From positions 62,001-126,000 of the forward strand of contig JAEYNX010000003.1 of the NCBI GenBank assembly GCA_023412215.1: 64,000 bases of DNA, written 5' to 3'. This DNA is from Bacillota bacterium. GTDB lineage: Bacteria; Bacillota; Clostridia; Oscillospirales; Ruminococcaceae. Numbering within the stretch: position 1 is the first letter of the stretch; each line of letters opens with the position of its first letter. The translations under genes were made by a program, and so were the position numbers. Of this stretch, positions 18,381-25,807 are shown piece by piece. The notes beneath the pieces are model-generated. The model made no database searches, was not told the origin of the DNA, and worked only from the letters and a program-made list of their open reading frames with translations.

Positions 18381-18595
18381 ATCACAAGGTCTGTTATACC
18401 CTTCTTACAGAATTTTTGCTGCGCGCCGATAACGGCAACCTGCACACTGAGCAGCTCCAGAAAGTTGGATACGGCCTCGATTTCCTCTGTGTTTAAACCG
18501 TTGGTCAGCGCGATAGACAGCGCGGTGGCCAGGCTGACAAGTTCTTGGGGAGGGGTGCAGCAGTTGTGCCTGAATGCTTTGTCCTTCACAGACAT
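18377..18595 (-). CDS. small uncharacterised protein (DUF6774-like)
   Basis: A protein of about 72 residues: a short Cys-containing N terminus (CCTPPQELVSLATALSIALT) then a helical part (LNTEEIEAVSNFLELLSVQVAVIGAQQ). The sequence resembles small helical proteins common in Clostridia (DUF6774-like); function unknown. GGGAGGAG directly precedes ATG 18595; the spacing would fit GTG 18589 better, so the start may be two codons shorter. It converges on the ATC-hydrolase-like gene with a 4-base overlap. Confidence 0.6.
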   Translation of the reverse strand: MSVKDKAFRHNCCTPPQELVSLATALSIALTNGLNTEEIEAVSNFLELLSVQVAVIGAQQKFCKKGITDLVI

Positions 18596-18689
18596 CTCCT
18601 CCCGACTGCGGCAGCGATTCTCTGCCGCTCTTCCATAAGCCATTTTATGCGGATTTTTAATAACTTGATAATTGTTTCAAAAAATAGTA

Positions 18690-18735
18690 CCGGGGGCACC
18701 GTTTTGGCGGTAACCCCCGGCTTTTTTACTTTTTT
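18690..18735 (+). terminator. strong terminator, possibly bidirectional
   Basis: CCGGGGG (18690-18696) pairs with CCCCCGG (18714-18720), with an inner ACCG/CGGT stem, and is followed by CTTTTTTACTTTTTTT. It can end transcripts from the plus-strand rsgA-thiN side; on the minus strand the same hairpin is followed by TACTATTTTTT, so it may also serve the lipoprotein gene. Confidence 0.85.
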
Positions 18736-18741
18736 TCGTAA

Positions 18742-18763
18742 TATTTCTTATTGGAATTAGTAT
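18742..18763. repeat. copy of a 22-base repeat arm also found at 33416-33437
   Basis: The 22 bases here are the exact reverse complement of 33416-33437, where they form one end of an inverted-repeat element. A degenerate partner arm can be seen at about 18667-18688 on the other side of the terminator hairpin, so this may be a whole small element ending right at the stop of the lipoprotein gene. Confidence 0.7.
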
Positions 18764-18769
18764 TATGTA

Positions 18770-19735
18770 TCAGGACGTAATGGTGGGTGGGTCATACCGG
18801 TCTTCGTCATAGGTGACCCTATCGGGCTGCCCGTACAGGAGGATGTCTTGCGCATTGGCGCTCAGCACCTTAATCTGTTCGGCACCGAATATGGTTACGG
18901 GGGAATTCGCGATAAAACGTTCCACATAGGTACGGTTTGAGGCGTTATCCAGCGTTACCTCACACTCAGAGTTGCAGATGACGGTCTTGCAGTCGGCCCC
19001 GTGTATATCCAGATAGGTCGCGGGGCGGGTGTTTTTCTCAACGGTGATCACGCTGTAGCCGGAATAGTCATGGCTGATGTTATAGGCGTTTAAGGACGCA
19101 TTGGTTCCCTTGAGGTAGGTGCCCTGTATAGTGGCGTCACCCTCTAAGTTTACGGTGATATCGTCCCCGGAGTAAAGGTAAAGCGCCTCGACTGTGGTAT
19201 CCACCAACTCTAAGGTGTCGATATCCCCGTTTACCGTGATATCGCCCGCCACTTTACAGCTTATTAGCGCAAGAGACCCGTAGGCATCCTTGGTTACCAC
19301 AAGATCGCCTTTGATGGATTTGTTTTCGAGCACCACGTCGGGAGAGGTAATCTCCACATTCCCAAGGGTTTCCCGCTTATCGTCGCTTTCGGAGCGATTG
19401 TAGGTAACGGTCTCAAGCTCCTCCTCCGAGGATGTACTGCCGGACGAAGCGGAAGAAGCAGCAGCGGTACCGGCAGCGGGGGCCGTGTTTACCACCGCCT
19501 TGGGCGGTTTGCCGGTTTTCGGTTTCTCCGGCTGCGCGTAGCTTCGGTTAAAGTCTATCACACCGCTGTCGTCCGCTGGCTGCGATTCTGCGGGAGCGAC
19601 GACGGGCACCGCGAGGTAATTCTCCGTCAGGTAACCCTCCGGTACCTTTTGGGCAATAGAGCAGCCGGACAATGCCAATGCCGACACCAGTACAGGAATA
19701 AGCAGAAGCTGTCTGCCGCGATACCTTGTTGCCAT
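18770..19735 (-). CDS. lipoprotein with beta-solenoid-like domain (short paralog)
   Basis: A 321-residue predicted lipoprotein. A signal peptide ends in the lipobox LSGC (LLLIPVLVSALALSGCS), followed by a Pro/Ala/Ser-rich linker, then a domain of short beta-strand repeats beginning RETLGNVEITSPDVVLENKS and continuing KGDLVVTK. This domain is clearly paralogous to residues ~110-300 of the next gene on the same strand. Such repeats resemble beta-helix/surface-adhesin folds; the ligand is unknown. Start at ATG 19735 with AAAGGGGA about 10 bases upstream. Confidence 0.8.
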   Translation of the reverse strand: MATRYRGRQLLLIPVLVSALALSGCSIAQKVPEGYLTENYLAVPVVAPAESQPADDSGVIDFNRSYAQPEKPKTGKPPKAVVNTAPAAGTAAASSASSGSTSSEEELETVTYNRSESDDKRETLGNVEITSPDVVLENKSIKGDLVVTKDAYGSLALISCKVAGDITVNGDIDTLELVDTTVEALYLYSGDDITVNLEGDATIQGTYLKGTNASLNAYNISHDYSGYSVITVEKNTRPATYLDIHGADCKTVICNSECEVTLDNASNRTYVERFIANSPVTIFGAEQIKVLSANAQDILLYGQPDRVTYDEDRYDPPTITS

Positions 19736-19870
19736 CGTGGTAAATCCCCTTTCGCATATCAGATAAAGCATTAATGCCAAGTTTTCTAATTAATTATACA
19801 GCACGTTCCTTATTGTGGCAAGAATCTTTACGCGAATACCCCATGCTTTTCACGAATTTCGCATAAGAAT

Positions 19871-19894
19871 GGCCGGTGGCAGCTGCCACCGGCC
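19871..19894. terminator. 24-base perfect palindrome between the two lipoprotein genes
   Basis: GGCCGGTGGCAG and its exact complement (CTGCCACCGGCC) meet without a gap, 27 bases beyond the stop of the longer lipoprotein gene on the minus strand. There is no clear U-run on either strand, so it may be a weak terminator, an mRNA 3'-end stabiliser, or a binding site. Confidence 0.5.
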
Positions 19895-19920
19895 AAAGAA
19901 ATTGGTTACTTGTAAAATCG

Positions 19921-22668
19921 CTATAGACCCAGCCATGGCAATAAGCGCGCGGCCATGAGTGCGTCGGCTCCACCTGTATCCTCAGTGAAGCCTTCGGGCG
20001 GCGATCCAATCGCTCCGATTGCTGCATTATTCGCGGCTTCAGTAATGTTATTCTCCGAAACACTACTGCCGATAGCCTGATTTATACCGCAAATTAACCC
20101 GAATGTTGGGTGGGCAATTGTAATGTTAATATCCGAGTCGGTTGTGCGTAGGCCACCGCTGTAAGTACAGCCTTGCACCGTTCCCGTGGCATTATTTAAC
20201 CCGCTGATACCGCCGACATTCGCGGTTCCCTTTACTGCGGAAGCTGTTCCGACAGTACAGCCTTGTATTGTACCATTGTTGGTACCCGCTATCATGCCGA
20301 CATTGCTACTGCCCACTACCAGTGAAGAACCTCCAACATTAATGCCCGTTACCATGGCACCCGAGGCAACGGCGCCAAAAAGGCCGACATCTTGAGTGCC
20401 TGAAGCATTAATGCTGATGGTAATCTGCTTGCCCTTGCCGTCATAGTTACCTTTAAAGTTGGAAATAGGGGAAGTGATGGTAAAATCGGCGGTTTGGGTA
20501 AAGTAAGTGCCGGCGGTTATGCTGTTACCGCCAATCTGCGCAAACTGCGCATCGGTTTTTACCTGATACGGGCTGGCCGACGTGCCATTTCCGGCGTCAA
20601 AGTATAGGTCGGCTGTCGTTAAAGTTAATGGTGTACCTGTAGGAACAACCATACTATCAGTATACCCTGAGGCTGAGGCTTTGACAGTAGTGGTATAAGT
20701 TCCTTCCTGTGCAGTATAGGTGGTGAAAGTACAAGTGGTTGCGCCAGTCACAACAAGGTTCTGTACTTCGGTACCATCCTTTTTTAACGATACGGTATAA
20801 TCTTGTGCATTAGGCACAGCATTCCATGAAAGTACCAGTTGGTTACTATTTATGCGGCTTAAAACAACATTGGTTGGCGCAGCCAGAGCGGTAGGCCCGG
20901 GTTTGGTTACTGTTAAGGGAACTGGATCCGAGTCCACCTGATTGCCCGCAGACCCAAGCCGCTTAACCGTAATATTATAGGTAGCTCCGATAGGATAGGC
21001 AGTGTCATTAAGGTCCAGTTCCAAACCTGAAATGGTTTTGATTGTGCCATTCACCGATACTTCGTAACTTGCTGCTGCCGAATCTCCCCAAGTAACCTTC
21101 TTGGTTCCCTCGTCATAGCGCAAATCAGCCGGGGTCGTTGCGGCGGTGACTGCTAACGGTATGGTCGCTTCCTTTTTGTCAAACAGGGTTCTCGCGGTAA
21201 CCTTTACCCAGTAGTTACCGGCAGTAAAGACCGTCCCCATCGCCGCCCGCAGGTCGGAACTCTTTAAATTAGGGTCGGTAATACTATAGCTTTTTACCTT
21301 ATTTCTAAAGGAGTCGTCGGTTGCAATGACAATGTCATAGCTGGCAGCGCCGGCAGCCGCCCAGGAAAGGGTGCACTTTGAACGGTCGCTGTAGTTAAAA
21401 GCGAGATTGGAAAGCGCCAGCGCGGTGCCCGTACCGGTGTAGCTGTACGACAATACGTTGCTGAACGGCGATTCATCCACCGACGCGGTGCTATACACCT
21501 TCACACGCACCTGATAGTTGCCGCTCACGGCACCCTTGCTGTCCAGTACGTCCTCAATATTCAACTGGCGGGAATCGTTTTGGCCAAAGCTCTGGGCGTA
21601 ATACAATGAAGAGCCTTTTTGGTTGATGCGCACCTCATACCCATGCACGGCACCCGAAACGGACGACCATGTTACGGTGCCGGAATTCTTCCAGCTTAAG
21701 CGCGGTGCGGCGAAGGTGCGGTCATCATCGTCGTCATCTTCATCGTCCTCATTGTCCTGCCCGTCGAGGATCTCCGGCGTATAATAGCCGGTGCCGTTTT
21801 TGCTGGTGATATAAGCGGGCGCGGTGTCTATCGCCACATCCTTGTTGTTGCACTCGAGCGTTCCAACCTTTTCGCCGCCTTCAATATAGGCGGGAGCGTT
21901 GGCGGTAAGATAGCTTACGCTCGAATTCCCCAGCAAAAACAGGTTGGTGTCGTCGCTCAGTATCATCGAGTAGACGCCGACATCGTAAAGCTTGAGCACC
22001 GTCAGAAACTGGGATGTTTTTACCGTTTCTATCTGGTTAAAGCCCTTGGCGGAGTAGCTCAGCCCGTCGTATTCCAGAAGGGTATCATAGCGTATCTCGG
22101 TCTTGCCGATATTGGTATCGCCCTTTGCCACGATGCGCGGGCGCGAAACGGTGCTGGCGGAGATGAGCTTACCGGCGGTTACATCGTCTAAGTAGACGGA
22201 GTTCTCGCCGCCGCCGTATACATAGATGGTCTTGCCGACCTTGACGTTATTAAGCGAAACCTTGCCCTTGGCTACGCCCTTATCAATAATCAGGTCGCCT
22301 GTGATAGTTTTGTTGCTTAGTATCACATCGCTCGCGGTTATCTTAACAGTTTTTAAGGTTTCCTTTTTGGAATCAATAACCGCCTTTGAATAGGTTTTGG
22401 CCGAGCTTCCGGAACCGCCGCTGTTACCACCGGTGGAGGCGGGTTTGGAGGAGGACGAAGGCGCCTCCGAAGAGACGCTGCTGGAGCTTTCAGATGAAGA
22501 AGGCGCGGAGGAGCTTGAAGGCTCCGGCACAGAGGAGGAGCTTTCGGGCATGCTCGGAGTGGAGGTGGGGATGTCGTTGCTTCTGCACCCTGTAAGGCCA
22601 AACGTGCTCAATGAAACAAGCAGGGCCGCACATGCTGTCAGGCATAACAGCTTATAAGTACTGCGCAT
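19921..22668 (-). CDS. large surface lipoprotein: beta-solenoid domain, Fn3-like repeats and GLUG repeats
   Basis: A 915-residue predicted lipoprotein. Signal peptide with lipobox LTGC (residue ~26); Ser/Pro-rich linker (~30-100); a beta-strand-repeat domain starting KKETLKTVKITASDVILSNK (~110-310), paralogous to the gene downstream; a poly-acidic stretch (DDEDDDDDD); about four fibronectin-III-like modules (for example VTWSSVSGAVHGYEVRI and LVLSWNAVPNAQDYTVSL); and C-terminal GLUG-type repeats (VGMIAGTNNGTIQGC, NVGGISGLNNATGTVQGC). It is likely an adhesin or matrix-binding protein held in the membrane. GGAGAA precedes ATG 22668. The C terminus has no sorting signal. Confidence 0.85.
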   Translation of the reverse strand: MRSTYKLLCLTACAALLVSLSTFGLTGCRSNDIPTSTPSMPESSSSVPEPSSSSAPSSSESSSSVSSEAPSSSSKPASTGGNSGGSGSSAKTYSKAVIDSKKETLKTVKITASDVILSNKTITGDLIIDKGVAKGKVSLNNVKVGKTIYVYGGGENSVYLDDVTAGKLISASTVSRPRIVAKGDTNIGKTEIRYDTLLEYDGLSYSAKGFNQIETVKTSQFLTVLKLYDVGVYSMILSDDTNLFLLGNSSVSYLTANAPAYIEGGEKVGTLECNNKDVAIDTAPAYITSKNGTGYYTPEILDGQDNEDDEDDDDDDRTFAAPRLSWKNSGTVTWSSVSGAVHGYEVRINQKGSSLYYAQSFGQNDSRQLNIEDVLDSKGAVSGNYQVRVKVYSTASVDESPFSNVLSYSYTGTGTALALSNLAFNYSDRSKCTLSWAAAGAASYDIVIATDDSFRNKVKSYSITDPNLKSSDLRAAMGTVFTAGNYWVKVTARTLFDKKEATIPLAVTAATTPADLRYDEGTKKVTWGDSAAASYEVSVNGTIKTISGLELDLNDTAYPIGATYNITVKRLGSAGNQVDSDPVPLTVTKPGPTALAAPTNVVLSRINSNQLVLSWNAVPNAQDYTVSLKKDGTEVQNLVVTGATTCTFTTYTAQEGTYTTTVKASASGYTDSMVVPTGTPLTLTTADLYFDAGNGTSASPYQVKTDAQFAQIGGNSITAGTYFTQTADFTITSPISNFKGNYDGKGKQITISINASGTQDVGLFGAVASGAMVTGINVGGSSLVVGSSNVGMIAGTNNGTIQGCTVGTASAVKGTANVGGISGLNNATGTVQGCTYSGGLRTTDSDINITIAHPTFGLICGINQAIGSSVSENNITEAANNAAIGAIGSPPEGFTEDTGGADALMAARLLPWLGL

Positions 22669-22899
22669 GGTATTCTCCGTTCTGCCGCTTTGCGTCGGCA
22701 AGGATGTAGGTAGTGCGCGCCCCTTACCGCAAAGTAAAGAATCATAAGGGTATGCGCGGCGGCAAAAAGCGCGTTGTCGCGCCTTTACGCCGTTTTCTAT
22801 CCGGGTGCCGCCGATTGTCGTTTGCGCGGGCGCGCCGGTATGTCTATATCGCTCACCCGTTTACGTCCGGCGGGTGTTTTGTCCAGAATATACAACATA

Positions 22900-22928
22900 A
22901 TTATACATTAATATTGCAGCAAAATCAA
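22900..22928 (-). promoter_or_regulatory. promoter of the large lipoprotein gene
   Basis: On the minus strand TTGATT (22928-22923) and TATAAT (22905-22900) are 17 bases apart, giving a leader of about 225 bases before ATG 22668. Confidence 0.65.
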
Positions 22929-23041
22929 ATGAACTCTACCAAAAATATGGTGCAGATTTTAGGCGTATTTACTGCATTGTTTTTAATGAGGCGGGATATT
23001 TTTTTACCGGAAGGATATTGAATGCTTTTTAAACTTGCATA

Positions 23042-23070
23042 TTGTTTCTATGCACGCGATATGCTAAAAT
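23042..23070 (+). promoter_or_regulatory. promoter of yebC
   Basis: TTGTTT (23042-23047) and TAAAAT (23065-23070) are 17 bases apart, 143 bases before the yebC start. Confidence 0.55.
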
Positions 23071-23100
23071 AACAAGAGGTAATCGGCGTAAAGCCGCGGT

Positions 23101-23120
23101 ATGCGGTAAATTTACCGCAT
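23101..23120. repeat. 20-base perfect palindrome in the yebC leader
   Basis: ATGCGGTAAATTTACCGCAT reads the same on both strands. It lies about 25 bases after the expected transcription start of yebC and is followed by a second imperfect hairpin (TTGGGTGC with GCATCCCAA, 23134-23155). It may be an operator or an RNA leader structure. Confidence 0.6.
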
Positions 23121-23213
23121 GAATCACTCATGTTGGGTGCCTAGCGCATCCCAAGTGCGGTTTCAGGTGCGTTGTGCAGCCAACACGGGTAAGGATATTG
23201 GAGGGTATACGCG

Positions 23214-23963
23214 ATGTCAGGACATTCAAAATGGAATAATATTAAGCGTAAAAAAGAAAAGACCGACGCGCAAAGGGCGAAGATCTTCACCAAAATCGGC
23301 CGCGAGATAGCGGTGTGCGTGCGTGAGAGCGGCGGTGACCCCGCGGTTAACGGCAAGCTGAGAGACCTTATTGCAAAAGCGAAGTCTAATAACGTGCCGA
23401 ATGATAATATCGACCGCATCATTAAAAAGGCGATGGGCGGCGACGATAAAAACCAGTATGAGACCCTCTTTTACGAAGGCTACGGCCCCTGCGGTATCGC
23501 GGTGATCGTAGAAACGCTCACCGAGAACCGCAACCGTACGGCAGGGGACTTGCGCCACTACTTTGATAAGTTCGGCGGCAACCTCGGTACCACCGGCTGC
23601 GTTTCGTTCATGTTCTCGCAGAAGGGCGTTATCGTCATCGAATCGGAGGGCTTAAACGAGGATAAGGTGATGGAGGACGGCATCGAGGCCGGAGCGGAGG
23701 ACTTCTCGTTCGAAGAGGATGTGGTGGAGATCTACACCGACCCCAGCGCCCTGCACGACGTTCGTGAAGCCTTGGAGAAAAGAAAGTATGCCTTTATCTC
23801 CGCCGAGGTGGAGTATATTCCCCAGACCTACACCCGCCTTGAAGACCCTGAGACCGCACAGAAGATGAACCGTCTGTTCGAGCATTTAAACGATAACGAC
23901 GACGTCCAGAACGTGTGGCACAACTGGGAGAATGAAGACGACTTCGCCGAGGATGACGAATAG
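23214..23963 (+). CDS. yebC: YebC/PmpR family protein
   Basis: A 249-residue YebC/TACO1 family protein, with the invariant start MSGHSKWNNIKRKK and the block KSNNVPNDNIDRIIKKAMGG. Members were first described as transcription regulators; recent work on relatives links them to translation through difficult proline-rich stretches, so the precise role is left open. TTGGAGGG lies about 10 bases before the ATG. It is monocistronic and followed by a strong terminator. The C terminus is acidic (ENEDDFAEDDE). Confidence 0.95.
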   Translation: MSGHSKWNNIKRKKEKTDAQRAKIFTKIGREIAVCVRESGGDPAVNGKLRDLIAKAKSNNVPNDNIDRIIKKAMGGDDKNQYETLFYEGYGPCGIAVIVETLTENRNRTAGDLRHYFDKFGGNLGTTGCVSFMFSQKGVIVIESEGLNEDKVMEDGIEAGAEDFSFEEDVVEIYTDPSALHDVREALEKRKYAFISAEVEYIPQTYTRLEDPETAQKMNRLFEHLNDNDDVQNVWHNWENEDDFAEDDE

Positions 23964-24013
23964 TTAGTACCTTGCGATTTCTCCGAACTGCAGGTAAATT
24001 ATACGATATGATT

Positions 24014-24058
24014 AGGCCTTCCAATCTGTTTTTTGAACACACCGGAAGGCCTTTTTGT
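24014..24058 (+). terminator. terminator after yebC
   Basis: AGGCCTTCC (24014-24022) pairs with GGAAGGCCT (24044-24052) and is followed by TTTTGTT. Confidence 0.85.
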
Positions 24059-24116
24059 TATCGAGATGGGAGTAATTCGGTTCACAGCCGACAGGCGAAA
24101 AGGGTATAAACAAACA

Positions 24117-24155
24117 AAACGCTTCCCGTACCATCGTGTTTCGGGAAGCGTTTTT
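24117..24155 (-). terminator. terminator of the LysR gene (possibly bidirectional)
   Basis: AACGCTTCCCG pairs with CGGGAAGCGTT across a 13-base loop. T-runs exist on both sides; on the minus strand it lies ~60 bases past the LysR stop and is followed by TTGTTTG. Confidence 0.8.
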
Positions 24156-24214
24156 AGGTATTTGGGACATGTGTTGCGCCTGTCTTTAAGGTGTTTTTTC
24201 CTATGCGGGCTATT

Positions 24215-25123
24215 TTACAGATTTATGGCAGACAACCCTTTTATATAAGCGCGCAGTACTTCCACAAACTTTTCGGCCGGATGGGACATGTACTTGTTTC
24301 TGTTATAAATGAGGCTGTACGGGTAGGGCGGCGGTGTCTTATCCGGCTCCAGCTTGACCAGCAGATTCGTTTTAAGCTCCAGCGACACTGCAGCGTAGGG
24401 AATAAGCGCAACCCCGATATTGGCGATCACGGCTCTCTTGATGGCGTCGATATTGCCCAGCGTGATGCTCACCTTTTCGGGCAGGTTGAGCGACTCGATA
24501 TAATTGAGGTAAAACGTGTAAAGCTGCGAATCGGTCTTGTGTACGATAAACTGCATATCCAACATGCTCTCCATGTCGACGTGCGCCATTTTTGCATAGT
24601 CGGACTGTGGGGAGGCCACCAGAACGAGCGCGTCCTGCATGAGCTTTTCCACAACTACGTCTTTATGGTATGCCATATTGCCGCCGTTTACCGCGAAATC
24701 CAGCGTGCCGTTGTTGATGTTATGGGCGATTTCGGAGGTGTTGCCAATGCTTAAATTGATCTTTACCAGCGGATAGATCTTCATGAACTCCGCGATGATA
24801 TACGGAATGATGTACGCCCCGGGTGTGTTGCTGGCACCGATTTGCAGCGTACCGCTCATCAGTTCATGATTGTTGTGCAGCTTATATTCGGCTTCAGCAA
24901 CCATCTTAAAGATGAGCTGAGAATACTCATACAGGCTCTTGCCGTTTTCGTTAAGGGTAATCTTGTTGCCAACCCGGTTAAAAAGCTTGAGGCCGAGTTG
25001 GTCCTCAAATTTCATCATTTGAATGGATAAGGCGGACTGTGAGATGTGAAGAAGCATGGACGCCTTGGTAAAGCTCTCAAGGGACGCGATAGTGTTAAAA
25101 AGTTCCAGATAATGAAGGTCCAT
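24215..25123 (-). CDS. LysR-family transcriptional regulator
   Basis: A 302-residue LysR regulator. The N-terminal winged helix-turn-helix (residues 1-60) reads LELFNTIASLESFTKASMLLHISQSALSIQMMKFEDQLGLKLFNR when taken in pieces, a classical pattern, and the C-terminal substrate-binding domain follows (~90-295). It is transcribed away from the oxaloacetate-decarboxylase-type membrane genes at 25426-27016, the usual arrangement for a LysR protein that controls its divergent neighbour. AAAGGA lies about 11 bases before ATG 25123. Its effector is unknown; a C3/C4 carboxylate would fit the context. Confidence 0.93.
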   Translation of the reverse strand: MDLHYLELFNTIASLESFTKASMLLHISQSALSIQMMKFEDQLGLKLFNRVGNKITLNENGKSLYEYSQLIFKMVAEAEYKLHNNHELMSGTLQIGASNTPGAYIIPYIIAEFMKIYPLVKINLSIGNTSEIAHNINNGTLDFAVNGGNMAYHKDVVVEKLMQDALVLVASPQSDYAKMAHVDMESMLDMQFIVHKTDSQLYTFYLNYIESLNLPEKVSITLGNIDAIKRAVIANIGVALIPYAAVSLELKTNLLVKLEPDKTPPPYPYSLIYNRNKYMSHPAEKFVEVLRAYIKGLSAINL

Positions 25124-25323
25124 AGGGGTAAAGTCCTTTCACCTCTCGGTGCTCAGATCGCCTGACGATAATCATCACGCGCTTTTCTAAGTAAATGGGG
25201 GAAACAGACCGGCTCATCTTTCTTTATACGCCGAATGCTCAAACAAATGCGATTTGGCACTATGCAACAATAGAGGGGGTTCTGACTCTGCCATCTTGGC
25301 TCACCGGATTATATATATTATGA

Positions 25324-25343
25324 ATAATTACTATATGTATTAT
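25324..25343. promoter_or_regulatory. candidate LysR operator
   Basis: ATAAT (25324-25328) and ATTAT (25339-25343) form an inverted repeat with a 10-base spacer, matching the loose T-N11-A pattern of LysR sites, directly upstream of the decarboxylase promoter. The region is AT-rich, so a chance match is possible. Confidence 0.35.
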
Positions 25344-25347
25344 ATAT

Positions 25348-25376
25348 TTGTATTGCAAACATTACAAGGGTATAAT
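25348..25376 (+). promoter_or_regulatory. promoter of the membrane decarboxylase module
   Basis: A perfect TATAAT (25371-25376) has a weak TTGTAT -35 (25348-25353) 17 bases upstream. A poor -35 next to a candidate LysR site would fit activator dependence. Confidence 0.5.
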
Positions 25377-25425
25377 GCTAAGTGAGAAGACTTTGTTATA
25401 AAAATATCAGAAATGGAGTACTTGT

Positions 25426-25515
25426 ATGGATATTGTAAAGGTTATCATCGGTGTCGTTGTAGCTTTGGTTATAGCAGTTATCTATGTGAAGAATATTCGT
25501 GCGGAACTAAAATAA
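25426..25515 (+). CDS. 29-residue single-span membrane protein of the decarboxylase module
   Basis: A tiny protein, MDIVKVIIGVVVALVIAVIY followed by VKNIRAELK: one hydrophobic helix (residues ~5-20) and a basic tail. GGAG (25414-25417) stands 8 bases before the ATG. It lies between the promoter and the OadG-like gene, so it is probably a fourth small component of the membrane complex or a leader peptide. I do not recognise a family. Support comes from the ribosome binding site, the membrane helix and the operon position. Confidence 0.6.
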   Translation: MDIVKVIIGVVVALVIAVIYVKNIRAELK

Positions 25516-25633
25516 GCCTATCGACATACTTTTTAGGGATATTTACGGGAAGGACGGTTTATGTTGCTTTAGACCGCCGTTTCCGTATTTTTAATTTACC
25601 AGCAATTTTAAATCAAAAAGAAGGGAAAAAATC

Positions 25634-25777
25634 ATGCCGACTGTAATTTCAGTACCGCTGCAGGTTTTTGGTTATGGCTTTGTAATCTCCATATTCATTG
25701 CCATACTCATCAAAGTGCTGATGTTTCTGATTACCAGGACATCGCGCGAGAAAACGGATGACACCGAGCAGGGCTGA
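25634..25777 (+). CDS. OadG-related small membrane subunit
   Basis: A 47-residue protein with one membrane helix (about residues 10-34, VFGYGFVISIFIAILIKVLMFLI taken in parts) and a charged tail (TSREKTDDTEQG). Its size and its position 30 bases before oadB match the small gamma-type (OadG-related) subunits of sodium-translocating decarboxylases, which anchor the cytoplasmic carboxyltransferase to the membrane beta subunit. AAGGGAAAA precedes the ATG at a short distance. Confidence 0.75.
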   Translation: MPTVISVPLQVFGYGFVISIFIAILIKVLMFLITRTSREKTDDTEQG

Positions 25778-25807
25778 CCTGCATAGCTGAAAGGATGAAG
25801 TAATTAT

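Larger units (their letters stand above)
22669..23213. other. divergent intergenic region with two promoters and leaders
   Basis: A 545-base gap between the divergent lipoprotein gene and yebC. It holds a minus-strand promoter (22900-22928), a plus-strand promoter (23042-23070), a 20-base perfect palindrome at 23101-23120 in the yebC leader, and a GC-rich lipoprotein leader (22669-22890). The open frame on the plus strand at 22713-23021 is arginine-rich and unlike any family, and I do not accept it as a gene. Confidence 0.6.

Noticed and set aside
22669..22890. c-di-GMP-I riboswitch in the lipoprotein leader
   Set aside because: A GACGCAAAGC string is present on the minus strand, but the GGGCAAACC part and the flanking stems of the aptamer are missing.
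22713..23021. 102-codon open frame on the plus strand between the lipoprotein gene and yebC
   Set aside because: Arg/Lys-rich, no ribosome binding site, crosses a minus-strand promoter, and changes composition halfway.
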